Shown in pieces: positions 19,815 to 31,060 of a stretch of DNA of 64,000 nt. This DNA is from Thozetella sp. PMI_491 (Eukaryota > Ascomycota > Sordariomycetes > Chaetosphaeriales > Chaetosphaeriaceae). The DNA is taken from positions 62,001 through 126,000 of the forward strand of contig MU270058.1 of assembly GCA_021432635.1 (NCBI GenBank). Reading direction: 5' to 3'. A program made the translations under genes and the position numbers. The notes below the pieces were generated by a model that saw only the letters and a program-made list of their open reading frames with translations, was not told the DNA's origin and did not search any database. How positions within the stretch are numbered: position 1 is the stretch's first letter; each line of letters opens with the position of its first letter.

Positions 19815-22710
19815 CTATGTTTTACCTCCTTCAAGAGGTTCTGCCACCCCTTTCGTTGCGTGGGAGAAGATATAATTTGACTCATCGATAGTGAAGTGCT
19901 TGCAAATGAGATTCCGTGCAAGGACATTGTCAGCTTTCTCTCGACTCTGACCCCACAAGGTTCTTGGGGCATGTCTCCCGCTCGACTTTGCGTCAAGGTC
20001 TGCGCCATAAGCCACAAGGGTCTTCACGATGTTCAAAACAGCCGGATCCTTCGGGGATATTTGCCTCTCATCCAATCTAAGGAGAAAACGATAGAAAATA
20101 GTGTCCGGGTCGTCCCTGTCGTGTAAACGGCAAGCACGGTTCGGCGAAGCCCCGATAGAAACGAGATATTCCACCAGCTCAGGCGATAGCTTGAAGTAGC
20201 GGCCATCGCCGAGCAAAGCATCGCGAAGTATCCTGCCCAATCGCGAAGCTCTTTTTCTTTCCGAATTATCATGTGACTCCTGTTCGATGAGCTGCACGCG
20301 GGCGGGTAGGTGCTTTTGTACGTAGTTGACCAATCCGTACTTACTGGCCAGACACATGTCAACAAGACCAGCTCGCCGATAGCTCCCTTCGACTTCCGAA
20401 GCTGTTGATGCTTCTGCTGATAAGGCTGGAAAGACTTGCAAAAATATGTCATCCACGATGTCGCCGCTGCCCGAATCTGTGATAGCCAATCTAGCATAGT
20501 AGCATAGGTGATGCGCACACGTCACAAACGCGTCACCCCGCCATGTTTTCATCATCACAGACGACGCGCGGCAGAGAAGAACCCAGGTCTGATACTTGTT
20601 CTCCAGGCTTTCCATCATCTTATCTTGGATGTCCGGGGTGTGTAAGAGGAAGTCGCGAACGGTCCTGTGCAGAAATTCTACCACGGTTTGGAAGACATTT
20701 GAAGAGTGTTTGTAGACGGCGACTTCCAAAAGTCCCTTCGATCGCCCCTCTAGTCGGCGGCGCATTGCCGCTAGCTTTGCTTCTATCTGGTGGGCACTGA
20801 GTTTAGCAGCTGTACTGTAAGTCAGGTCGGGGTCTTCTTCAACGTCGTCCACGAAACTATATGTTATCAATGGTAACGGTTCGTCCCTCGACATGGCAAT
20901 CTGAAAGGTTCGGGCCGTTTGGACCCGGTAGACCTGGTGAATTGAATCGAAGATGTGTCTAAAATAGGCTTCTAGATCATCCGGAAATCGGTCTAGACGC
21001 CGACGCATAGTCTTGATTGTGTCGTTATAGGTCAAGCCATCTAGCAGGTCTCTGACTACAAGAAACACCCATAGGAACACTCCTTGGGCCTTCCGAACAA
21101 CTTCTTCAATAAGGTCTGCGTATGCCGGATCCAGGAGAGAAAGCGTCGAGAACTGTTCGTGGGCGTTGAAATTGTCCGTTACATAGCGACGAATATCCTT
21201 GCGTGTCAGATCTTCCAATTTCAGAGTGGTCCTAGCGCTGCTTCCGAAAGCATCTTTGAACACAGTCCAAGACCGGCTAGAAAGACAAAGTTTGATATTG
21301 GACGACTGCGCAAGACCACGCAATACTCTGATGAGGTCCCTGGGGTCGTGGATATCTTCTTCCTTGTACTCATCAAGTCCATCGATGAAGAAACAGAATT
21401 TTGCAGTCATCTCCTGGCCTCGAAGGTATTCAAAGGCTTTAAGAAGGTCTGCTAGTCTCCATGATATGCTTACAGGTTGAGGAGACAGTGAAGAGTTGGA
21501 AGATGGCAAGGTGTCGGGCGGTATCTCATCGTCCTCGTCAATTATGGCTTTATGCACCCCGGCGATGAGTTTGGGACATAGGCGAAGGATTTCGAAAAGT
21601 AAAGACCTCAATAGTCCTTCCTGCGATTTTTGGAGCTTCGTGCCCGAGTTCCAGAAGAAAAAGCTTGCCACGACCAATTCTCTGTCTTTAGACCAGGCCC
21701 GGAGATTCATGGTTGTTTTGGGATGATGAGCCAAGAACTTCATCAAAGTCGATTTTCCTGAACCTGGTTTGCCATGGATCCAGAAGATGTTGTTTTCTTC
21801 GCGGAGCCATGTGGCGTACTCAATTGGCTCACGGCTATCTGGCAATGTGCCTTCGAAAATCCAGGTGAAAGTTTCAGCATGCGCGTTCATGATCTTGTCA
21901 TGACGAGTCCAAATGCTGTCGAAATAAAGCGTCTGCAGCATCTGGTAGTCTTTTGTTGTATTCGACAGCTTCGTTTCGACGTGCGCTAACTCATTGTGAA
22001 ATCGAGCCATAATCCCCGGCAGGTCGTTCATCTCGTCAAGTTTAATTTGTTTGGTTAGGTGAGTCAGAGGTGAGTTGCTTGAGTACATAGTACGCGCTTC
22101 CTCCCGGATAACTTTTTGAATAGACTGGATGAGTTCATCTCGAAAGCTACGAAGCTCGGCTGTTTGTCCTAGACCAAGTCTAGTATTGGCGATTTTAAGA
22201 TGATTCATGGCCGCTGAGATCTTGGTGACCTCATTTCTTGGCAGCTATTAGCCTTTGTTCTGATAACATAGTTTGGGGGGGGGGGCAGGAAGCGTCGCAC
22301 CCGATTAAAACCTGGAGATGAGCGGTGGTCTGAGCCTGCAATCTTGCGAGTCGCGCAGCCATAGACTCGACCTCGTCTTGACTCCACACCCCACGGACAG
22401 CTGCGATGAAGCTCTTCCATCTTGTTTTCTGGCCCTTCATCCGCAGTCTGTCGAGCGCGGTCAGAATTTCCTGACTGATCCCATTTGACTCGTCCGTCAG
22501 CCGCCGCAGCGCGTCGGAACATCCTTCAGGCACTATTATACAGTCGCTTAACCGCTGAACGTCACGCACAACGATTTCAAGGACGACGTTGTCTTCCGAT
22601 GCACCAGAGGCAGATTGGTATATCTCTTTTGATTCCCGAATAAGCTTGGACGTAAAGTCAACAAATTGCACTACGTTCGCAGCTATTCCCAGGGCTGTGA
22701 GGGGATCCAT
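19815..22710 (-). CDS. STAND/NLR-like protein: Helo_like_N - NACHT
   Basis: Two exons, 22710-22312 and 22220-19815, giving 934 residues. Exon 1 starts MDPLTALGIAANVVQFVDF, the hallmark of the fungal N-terminal domain of STAND proteins (Helo_like_N), thought to act as a signalling or membrane-active effector. The 91-nt intron (GTTTTA donor, CAAG acceptor) contains a run of about 12 C. Exon 2 carries the NACHT NTPase: Walker A GKPGSGKST at 283-291, Walker B FCFFIDGLDE at 408-417, then LCLSSRSW (sensor region). The C-terminus (residues about 700-934) has no clear tandem repeats, only one ankyrin-like piece near VLNIVKTLVAYGADLDAK. Fungal relatives function in heterokaryon incompatibility and immunity-like cell death; that role is inferred here. 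Divergent from the DUF4246 gene. Confidence 0.88.
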
Positions 22711-23308
22711 CGGGGCTGTCCTATGCGGAGGCCTCAAGAGGCATAGAATGGCATGCCCTCGGGATATCAAAGCTGGTGAACCGGTGGTACGATCGCGATC
22801 GGGGCAGAAGTGCAGGTGAGGCTCCAAGCGGGGCCTGATTTGCGGCCTTACATTACCCCTCAGCTCAAAAGAGAGCATCTAATTGCACGCCAGCTGCTTA
22901 GCTGTCCGTCTTTTTTCGATCTTTCGACTGGCTACGCTCTGCACGCCCGCCCATCGTCCACATCTCAAGGTACCTTACATTGTTAACTACTTTAGGAAAG
23001 GTACTTTCGGTATCAAATTCCCAGCCGCCTCTCACCAGTCATTCTGTCTTGTGTCTCGTTCCTTGTGAGTCGCGACCGCACTGGACAGAAGCATCTGCGC
23101 ACACGCGAAGTATCCACCTAGGCACCAGCGTCGATTGCGGGCTGAAGCCTACTCTATAAAGAGCAAACCCCCTAAGTTGCCTAATTCCCACACAAAAGTG
23201 CCCTACCCAACCACCCCTAATTTTGGTCTATAAAAGTGCTTATAGATCACTACATCCTCCAAAACCAACCGTTAGACTTAAGGCTTCACAACCAAAATCC
23301 AACCAAGT
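22711..23308. promoter_or_regulatory. Shared divergent promoter, STAND gene / DUF4246 gene
   Basis: About 600 bp between two divergent starts. TATA-like boxes near 23154 (TATAAAG) and 23229 (TATAAAAG) point to the plus-strand gene. No coding frame supported. Confidence 0.5.
23229..23236 (+). promoter_or_regulatory. TATA box of the DUF4246 gene
   Basis: TATAAAAG 80 bp upstream of the start at 23309. Confidence 0.5.
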
Positions 23309-25997
23309 ATGGGCGATCAATCCAAAGCCAAGTTCTGCCTCGGGAACGTACCCGATCCCTTTTCGGGTTCCTTCTCGCGGCCTCAGCAACCGGAGGCGGC
23401 GCCCGAGGCTCAGGCCAAACCTGACTTCAATGACTGGCTGGATCGCCAAACAGCGCCAGATCCGCCGCCCGCAAAGACCAATAGGTTCACTAACAAGCAT
23501 CCTAACAAGTATCCCGGAGCCGGCTTTTCTGTACGTCACTGGAATTACCATGATAGAAAGTACCCAATCGGCGCTCATTACAACTGCTCTGGCACTTCTT
23601 CGGATCTCCTGGCCATCCGCGAGGTGGCCATGATGGCTCTCGTGGACAAGCTCACCGACAAATCGAACTGGCAGGAAAAGGTTTACGATGACACCATTGT
23701 CGCCAAGTGGCGCGAAGAGGCCATGGAGCCGTCTAAGTACAGCTTGTACTCGCAAGCAACGTTAGACAAGATACGAGATGCTGAAGCCCAAGAAAACCGA
23801 GGAAATGAAGAGAATGAAGGATACGAAGAGGACGAGGAGAGTGAAGAGGACGAGGACGATGAAGAAAACGAGGATAGGATAAAGGCCAGGGTTCTTCCGA
23901 GGCCAGGAACCCGCATTATCTCGGAAGCCTGCTTTAACTACGTAAGTGACTATGGCTACCCATGGTACAGAATCCAGAACAGAACCATCGTTAATACAAG
24001 CTTGCTTCAGTGTATCGAAGAGCTGAGAAGCAAGGCCAAATTTTTCAACAAGCAAGGATTTGTCCACGTCCTCGATTCGACGACTGCTACCGTAATCAAG
24101 TCTGATACCACCGTCTCTCCGGAACTTCACAACTCTCTCAGGACCGCCTTCGCTACACTCGTTGCAGACCAAGCGGCCGCTATTGACTGGCATCCCCGCA
24201 GTAACGATATGGTGCAGGACCTGGTTCATCCGTCAATGTATCCTTTGGTCTATGGTATGTAGGCTCTATACTTATGTTGGCGTTGCCCTCGGCCACCTTC
24301 TTAGGCTATATTCTTTAACCTACATCAGCTAGCCATTGACCCTTACCACTAGGCTACTCAAAGTTCATCAAAGAGGAAGTTGTGGGCGTACAGGATGCGG
24401 TCGACATGTGGGCTGGCTTGGGAAACACCGTGCTTAAGGAGAAGACACATGTCAAAGGGAACAAGTTTGCTCGGACAGAATCGGGAGTACCTGCCGGTTT
24501 CTGGTCTGACACATACCAGTGGCTTCCCGCCAACCTAGCCTTTCAGGAAGACGGGACGGTGCGGTTCACCAGCTACGTCAACAATCTGCACCCTAAAAAA
24601 TATCCTAGTATCTACCGGACCCTCGAGAAACTTATTGACATCGCAATCCCAGCTTGGGACCATTGCTTGGCTACCGAAGGCGATAGGTTTCCACGCAGTC
24701 CAAGAATAAGTTTGTCCGAAGAGTACTACGAAGACAGCGATGACAGCCTCTGGGAAGGTATGGAGGATACCTTTGCGCGATGCGGCAAAAGTCTTGCGAA
24801 CCTCAGTTTTAAGGACATGAGGCGGTTTTCAGACAGTGAATTAAAGTGGAATCCATTGTTCAACCAATCGGAGAGGGAGCTTCAGAAGAACCCTGATGGA
24901 CCCGGCATGGTCCAAAAGTTCAAAGAGGAGCACGAAGAGAGCATCAAGGCCTGGCTTTGGGAGAAACATCGACTTCCTATATTGCCAGAGCCGGATGAAT
25001 TCTCGGAGGACGACCACGACTTCCACTCCTCGGAGAACCTCAGAGAGAGGTTCGCCGAAACTGGTCTGCAGGTCATTGTCAAGATGGCTACGATCAAGCT
25101 TACTCCGGAAAAGCCCGAGTTCCCTATGGGAGGCTGGCATGTGAGTTCTCATTTCTTTTTTCCTTTACAAACCCTCTCGCACTTAGTTTAGAGTTAACCA
25201 TGCCTGTCCACTTATAGATCGAAGGGATGATGAACGAGCATATCTGTGCAACAGCTCTCTATTACCTCGACAGTGAGAACGTGACGACGAGCCACCTGGC
25301 CTTCCGGACGCAAACCGACAGAGATCAGGAAGATCTCTCCAGCCTAGCAGGACAGGATTCATACAACTGGCTCGAACAGGTCTACGGCACGGCTCTCGGC
25401 GGCGGCGGAGGGGCTGAACAAGCCTGTCTCCAATACTACGGGACTGTCGAGACACGCCAAGCTCACCTGCTCGCTTTCCCAAACACCTTGTAAGCATTCA
25501 CCCGATTCTCTCTCTCTAGAATTAGCATGGCAGATCTAACCTTTTCCCCAATAAGCCACCACCGAGTTTCGTCCTTCAAGCTGCAAGACCCTACCAAACC
25601 GGGCCACCGCCGCTTCGTGGCCCTGTGGCTGGTCGACCCGCATCAACGGATTATTTCCACGGCGAATGTGCCACCGCAACAGCTAGACTGGTGGGCCGAG
25701 GCCGCGTTCGGCGGCGCCGGAACAGGCGGCAGCGACACCATGCCACCGGAGCTGCTCCACCTTCTCAAGGAGAAGCCCGGGCTGGCCCGCCACTTGAGCG
25801 GCAGACAGGGCGGCGAAATCCGCCTGCCTAATGAGCTCTTAGACATGATCCGTGAGGATGGGTTAGTGCCTGAGGGCTTGATGGATGTTGAAGAGGCCAG
25901 GGCCCGCCGTCTTAAACTGATGGAAGAGCGCTCTCAGTTTCATGAGCATTCTAAGAACGAGTGGTTCGATTTGAGTTATTCATTTTGCGAGCATTAA
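23309..25997 (+). CDS. DUF4246 family protein, dioxygenase-like C-terminus
   Basis: Four exons, 23309-24254, 24353-25140, 25218-25489 and 25556-25997, giving 815 residues. Introns are 98, 77 and 66 nt with GTATGT, GTGAGT and GTAAGC donors. Family blocks: TRIISEACFNYVSDYGYPWY, YQWLPANLAFQEDG, VNNLHPKKYPSIYRTLEKLI, then WHIEGMMNEHICATALYYLD, LAFPNTFHHRVSSFKL and PGHRRFVALWLVDPH. The C-terminal blocks hold His578-x-Glu580 at the exon 2/3 junction, a later His in FHHRV and an Arg in GHRRF, the order expected for an Fe(II)/2-oxoglutarate double-stranded beta-helix; this activity is inference. Residues about 170-205 are an acidic Glu/Asp/Asn run. Function of DUF4246 is not established. Confidence 0.88.
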
Positions 25998-26077
25998 GGT
26001 CGCAGGGCATGGACTGGCCTGCTGCCTTTGATAATTGCTCTTATCAACGAATATTTTTCCGAATGACGCATGTATTT

Positions 26078-26914
26078 CTATTCATAGAATCTACCTATGA
26101 TCCATCCAATAACCAACCTAATGAATATTTCAATGATAACTGGTATGATAGAGCGGCCGTAATTGCCGGGCTCGGAGGTATGACGACGAGAAAGTTCGGC
26201 ATCTACCACCCTCTCCTCAAACTTCACCTTGGACCCTTTGGTTTCGGTATCATACTCTGCGATTAAGGCACACATGTCCCGCTTGAACCCGACCTCAATC
26301 TTAGCCACACTTGCTCGGTAGCGATCAGAACCTAGGCGATACTGTATTAACGCGTTTCTCCTTCGTCTCCTGTACTCAATAGAGATATCGGTACTCTTTT
26401 TCCAGAACTCTCCATATCCAACGTGCGAGGGCACATGTCGAATCCTTTCTGCTGGCCGTGTCGACACATCAGGCTCAGTGTCATCTTTGGTAGACGCGCG
26501 TCGGTTGTTCTGTGAAGCCGTATCGGTCGGGTCCATTTGAGCAGCGCTTTTTCTCTGGTGTGGAACAAAGGCTTCTTGGTTGGTGGTTTCTTGGTCATTC
26601 TGAATGCCAGGAATGAGTATCGCTTCTTGCGTCTCAGCCCCGGTCACACTGGCTGTGGCTATTAAGTTGGGACCCGGCCTTGCTTTTCTGATGGTTGACT
26701 TGCAGCCATCTGTGGAGTCCAGGGCGGGGGGGCTGGCCATCGTGTGGGAAGTGACGAGAGTCATATCGAGATTGAAGGACGATACATTTGTCTGGTTTCC
26801 CGACTTGAGAAAGACACCCAGCCTGGTGAAGGATGTGTTGGACGTAATGAGTGCAAAGGAGAGAGTGGGAGGACCCCAAGACACTACCTTTAATCTTAAG
26901 AAGACGCCGAGCAA
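26078..26914 (-). CDS. Hypothetical protein with C-terminal membrane segment
   Basis: Open frame of 278 codons; the likely start is internal (for example MASPPALDSTDG at about residue 59). No family recognised. The first half is polar and Thr/Ser/Gln-rich. From about residue 160 the composition is helical and charged (EYRRRRRNALIQYRL, KIEVGFKRDMCALIAEYD), and the end carries a hydrophobic run, IIPVIIEIFIRLVIGWIIG, a candidate tail anchor. It is convergent with the DUF4246 gene, 80 bp apart. Whether it is one exon or part of a longer gene cannot be decided. Confidence 0.4.
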   Translation of the reverse strand: MLGVFLRLKVVSWGPPTLSFALITSNTSFTRLGVFLKSGNQTNVSSFNLDMTLVTSHTMASPPALDSTDGCKSTIRKARPGPNLIATASVTGAETQEAILIPGIQNDQETTNQEAFVPHQRKSAAQMDPTDTASQNNRRASTKDDTEPDVSTRPAERIRHVPSHVGYGEFWKKSTDISIEYRRRRRNALIQYRLGSDRYRASVAKIEVGFKRDMCALIAEYDTETKGSKVKFEERVVDAELSRRHTSEPGNYGRSIIPVIIEIFIRLVIGWIIGRFYE

Positions 26915-27321
26915 GTTAACTTGATGGAACCTTGGGGGCCTATGCTGCCGTAAAGTTCACCGCTTCCTCGGCTGGAGTCTGTCTTAGTTGAGGGCGAACC
27001 TTGGCACGCCCGTCTACGGGTCTATGAACCGGAAAGGACCATGGGGAACCTTGCTGTCTAAGATTCCGGGCATTTCATCCGCTATGCAAACCAAATGTGC
27101 CTAGGTGCTTGTGCTGCACGTACTCTACTACATACTCGCGACCGCACTGTTTACGAGGGCCGGCCGCTGGACTCGAGTGCAACGTAATTTTTTATTTAGT
27201 CCGCATCGCTTCCGTATATGCCAGTATTTTTGTTGGATAGCACTTCCACGCTCTGCCTTCTATGCACCGTAGAGAGCTAGCAATCTGCCTTTTTTGGACC
27301 TTTACGCCGCCCAGTTCTGCT
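26915..27321. other. Intergenic, no gene seen
   Basis: 407 bp, 5' side of the hypothetical gene and 3' side of the deformylase gene; nothing recognised. Confidence 0.5.
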
Positions 27322-28176
27322 CTAGCTAAAGACCACCGTCTTATTTTTGTTGAGGAATACCCTGCCCTCGGCATACCACTTGACGGCAGCAGCCAGAACG
27401 TGACTCTCAATGTTAGAACCCTCGTCCACCAGCTCCTTGGGGCTCATGGAGTGGTCGACGCGGGCGACACGCTGCTCGATGATGGGACCCTCGTCTAGGT
27501 CGGCTGTGACAAAGTGGGCGCTGGCACCAATGATCTTGACGCCGCGCTCGTAGGCCTGGTGGTACGGCTTAGCGCCCTTGAAGGACGGCAGGAAAGAGTG
27601 GTGGATGTTGATGATGCGGCCCGACATGGCCGAGCACAGGGTGGGCGACAGCACCTGCATGTAGCGGGCCAGCACAACCAGCTCGACGTCGTGCTGCTTG
27701 ACGAGGTCCAACACGGCCTGCTCCTGCTGCAGCTTGGTCTCCTTGGTCACGGGCAGGTGGCGGAACTCGATCCCGTAGCTGGCGGCCAGCGGCTGAAAGT
27801 CCGGGTGGTTGGACACGATCAGCGGGATCTCGATGGGCAGCTGGCCGGTCTTGGCGCGGAACAGCAGGTCATTGAGACAGTGGCCGATCTTGGACACCAT
27901 CAGGAGCACGCGCGTCTTGCGCGCCACCGGGCGGATGTTGTAGTCCATCGACAGCTTGCCGCCGAGGGCCTCGAAGTCCTGCTGCACCTGGTCCGATATC
28001 GTCTCGGCCGGGGTGGGCCCGAAGTGCACCCGCATGAAGAAGCGCTGGCTGACCGGGTCCGAGAACTGGTTGAGGTCCAGGATGTTGATCTCATGCTGGG
28101 CAAAGATGCTCGTGACGGCGTGCACGATGCCCGACTTGTCGGGGCACGACAGCGTGAGGATGTGGTCGTTGGCCAT
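27322..28176 (-). CDS. purU: Formyltetrahydrofolate deformylase
   Basis: Single exon, 284 residues from MANDHILTLSCPDKSGIVHA. It hydrolyses 10-formyl-tetrahydrofolate to tetrahydrofolate and formate, balancing one-carbon pools. Residues about 1-85 form an ACT regulatory domain (CPDKSGIVHAVT, HEINILDLNQF). The catalytic formyltransferase-fold domain follows: VLLMVSKIGHCLNDLLFR, IPLIVSNHPDFQPLA, LARYMQVLSP, and the active-site block IINIHHSFLPSFKGAKPYHQ with SAHFVTADLDEGPII (Asn, His and Asp of the hydrolase). Another in-frame ATG at 28332 would add 52 residues rich in Arg (ending RSLGIFSRRRRRRSF), which could be a mitochondrial presequence. The local sequence is GC-rich with strong third-position bias. 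Confidence 0.95.
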   Translation of the reverse strand: MANDHILTLSCPDKSGIVHAVTSIFAQHEINILDLNQFSDPVSQRFFMRVHFGPTPAETISDQVQQDFEALGGKLSMDYNIRPVARKTRVLLMVSKIGHCLNDLLFRAKTGQLPIEIPLIVSNHPDFQPLAASYGIEFRHLPVTKETKLQQEQAVLDLVKQHDVELVVLARYMQVLSPTLCSAMSGRIINIHHSFLPSFKGAKPYHQAYERGVKIIGASAHFVTADLDEGPIIEQRVARVDHSMSPKELVDEGSNIESHVLAAAVKWYAEGRVFLNKNKTVVFS

Positions 28177-29175
28177 GTTGAATGAGCGGCGGCGCCGTCT
28201 ACGGCTGAATATGCCCAAGCTCCGAAAGCGAACCGGTTGTGGGAGGGGCCCGAGAATGCAATGAGAGGCGGCAGCGGGATGCTGTGGTCGTTCGAGCACG
28301 ATCAATTGGAGGTCCTTCAAAGCGTAGATCAAATCTGGTGGTGACTCATGCGCGTGCGCAAACCGCTAGGATTTTTTGCCCGGAGCACGGGGATGGCGCT
28401 GGATGCGGGTCAAAGAGAAAGTGGTGGTGGTGCGGTGGTCCCACCAGCCGGGAACAGCGGGCGCGGCGCTAGCATCGTGTCACATCCAAAGCTGAGCTCG
28501 CTGTTGCATGTTGCTGCATACTCTACATGTGGGCGCTAGAGGACGGGTGCGGTCGACGGCAAGTGGGGTTTAGGGCTTGGAATGGGTTGGCTCCCGGGTA
28601 AAGTCAAAGTCTGCTTTGTTCGAGCGGCTGCTCCCCGAGTCAGCTCCGCCCCAGGACGACGAGCCTTTAACCGGCCCGAACCTCCGTCAGGCCTCGGGGT
28701 GCCTCGAAGGTACGGCCGACCGTTCCCTATCAAGCCACATTGTACCGGCCGTCAACTGTGTTGCTGGCTTTCAAAGACGCTTCTGCCCTCTACGCTGCCC
28801 GCTGCAACTGCCGCGAGATGCTAGAGCATATCGGGTGCTGGAGGGGCCAGAGGCCAGGGGCCGTGGGCCCTGCATGCAGGCCGGTAGTCAGACTATTTGG
28901 ACGCTATCTGCAACCTGCACGTACCCCTCTTGACAGGAATGCAGCACCTTGCAAGGCAAGCCGTAGGATCGTTGCCAAGAACGGCGGGAGGAGCTGTCTA
29001 CGCATCTATTTGCTAAACTGAATATAATGTAGAGGAAAAGAAAAAGAATGGCTCGATTATTGCCCTCCGGAGAAGGTGGGATTACGCCGACGCACCACTC
29101 CGTAGCCGGTCCAAGTGCGTCGTCCCGGGCCCGGTGCCGGCGCAACCCCGAACTATCCCCGAGACGCCGTCACTC
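28177..29175. other. Intergenic; promoter of the deformylase gene
   Basis: 1 kb. The first 156 bp (to 28332) may be coding if the longer deformylase start is used. The rest shows no supported gene. Confidence 0.45.
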
Positions 29176-31060
29176 TTATACTGGCTCATGCGTGGACACC
29201 ACCGTGGGTTTCTCGGCCCCCGCCGTGTCGTCGCTGCTGTCCGCTCGGGGCGCGGCCTTGACAGCGGGCTGGTGCTTGAAGAGCTCGTCCTCGTCTCCGA
29301 AAAGGCGGGCAATCTCCTCGAGCGCCAACCCCGTGGTGTCGGGCCAGTATCGCAGGATAGCGACCGCCGCCAGGCTGCTCGGGATGATGAAGCAGAGGTA
29401 ATACTTCCACCCGATGTTCTTGAAAGCTGTCGGTGCCGCTTGCAGCCATACGATGTTGAGGAGGCAGATGCCGGACACCCCGAGCGCGATGCCCTTGGCC
29501 CGCAGGTGGAACGGGAAGATCTCGCCGACGTAGCTGAGCTGCACATTGTTCATGAACTCGTAGCACGCCACGTACACTGGTTCATACGGGTCAGCACTCG
29601 CGACGGTTGAGGGGGCTTGGGAGGGAGCATACGGAAGATCATGGCTACGGCCGCTCGGAGCGCGTCGTCGTTGACGCCAGGCCCGACCGGGTTGCGGGCA
29701 ACCAGGATGCACTCGATGATCAGCACGATGACGCAGGCAATCATACCGCCGGCAATGAGCTTTGGGCGTGGCACCCGGTCGACGATAAACATGGAGAGAA
29801 TGCTGGCGACGAGCGCAACCGACACCCACGAAGCCGCCAGCGCAAGCTGCGTAGCGTTGTCATAGCCCAGGCCTTTGTAGATGCTCGGGCCGTAAACTGC
29901 GTTATCGCGTCAAACTTCCGGCAGGCCGAAACAGGGATAGAGAGGTGGACTTACTATTAATAACCAGGATGCCCGAGAACTGAATGCTCACCGTGGTCCC
30001 GAAGCTGAGGAGCGACCGCTTGCGGTAGCTCGGCTTCTTCCACAGCATCGTGTACCAGTCGCTCGGCAGCGTGCGGTCGATCTGGATCTGGGCCTGGATC
30101 TGCTGCATCTCGATCTCGGCCTCGCGCGGCTCGTGGAGCCGGAGCAGTACCTGGCGGGCATCGTCCAGCCGGTCGCGCATGACGAGCCAGCGCGGCGACT
30201 CAGGCATCCAGGGCATACACAGAAGGAGCACCGTCACCGGAAGGCACTGGAGCGCCAAGATTGCCCGCCACTGGTTGTTAGCGGCGGGGTGGTAGAAGAA
30301 GAAGCCGTAGCTGCCCCAGATGGCAGCGTTGTAGCCCAGCAAAAGCATGATTCCCATCAGCGTGATGAACGCGCCCCGGTTTCGTGGCGGCACCACTTCG
30401 TTGACCCAGATCGGGACGGCGGCCAGGATGGAGAACGCACTAGGAACACTCAGCGGCCGCCATGCAGTAATTCGAGCTGGACACCTTACCCGGCCCCAGA
30501 GATGAAGCGGAAGAAGATGAACTCTCCGATGTCCGTCGCTCCACCGTTAAAGGCACCCGAAACCAGCAGCAAAAGGGCCGGCTGTACAAGTTAGCCGTCG
30601 TTTGAAAGCTGCCGGGGCCGGTATTCTCACAAATACAACACCCCATTTTCTCCCAAATCGATCAGCGATCCACGGGATGGTGAAGACGAAAATGAAACCC
30701 CCGGCCGAGTATAGTCCCTGTAGAACAGTGTCAGCTGACGTACTGGACCATGTCACCATATGTTCTTAACTGACGCTCATAGTAGATATAAGGGCCGTCG
30801 CGTTGGGCCTCGTTTCAAGTTCGAAATACTCGAGGAAGCTAGGCTGGTCTGGCAGAAAGCGAGTTAGAGAGCAGGTAGATGTGTATGGAACCGAAGCGTG
30901 GAGGAACCTAGGGCCTACCCAATGTGGGACCGATCAGAGCGGTACTGTATCCATAGGCCAGTGCCCCCCATGACATAGCAATGACCATGAAGACATTGTA
31001 CCAGTTGAACTGACGTTTGTCAGTGATGTGACTGGTTTCCAGCTCGGCGGGAGGCGCCAT
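29176..31060 (-). CDS. MFS sugar transporter (12 TM)
   Basis: Seven exons: 31060-30919, 30848-30775, 30717-30631, 30581-30490, 30439-29955, 29896-29633, 29576-29176; 514 residues. All introns are 49 to 70 nt with GT..AG borders and every junction restores family sequence. Sugar-porter features: ALAYGYSTALIGPTLDQPSF, the loop 2-3 motif DRFGRKWG, SGAGAFSILAAVPIWVNEVV with PPRNRGAF (PESPRWL follows after TM6), a long central cytoplasmic loop with repeated Gln/Glu, LYVACYEFMNNVQLSYVGEI and PFHLRAKGIA. The C-terminal tail is polar. Substrate is unknown, probably a hexose, pentose or oligosaccharide. Plasma membrane. The start follows MAPPAELETSH; an upstream ATG in frame at 31174 is less likely. 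Confidence 0.92.
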
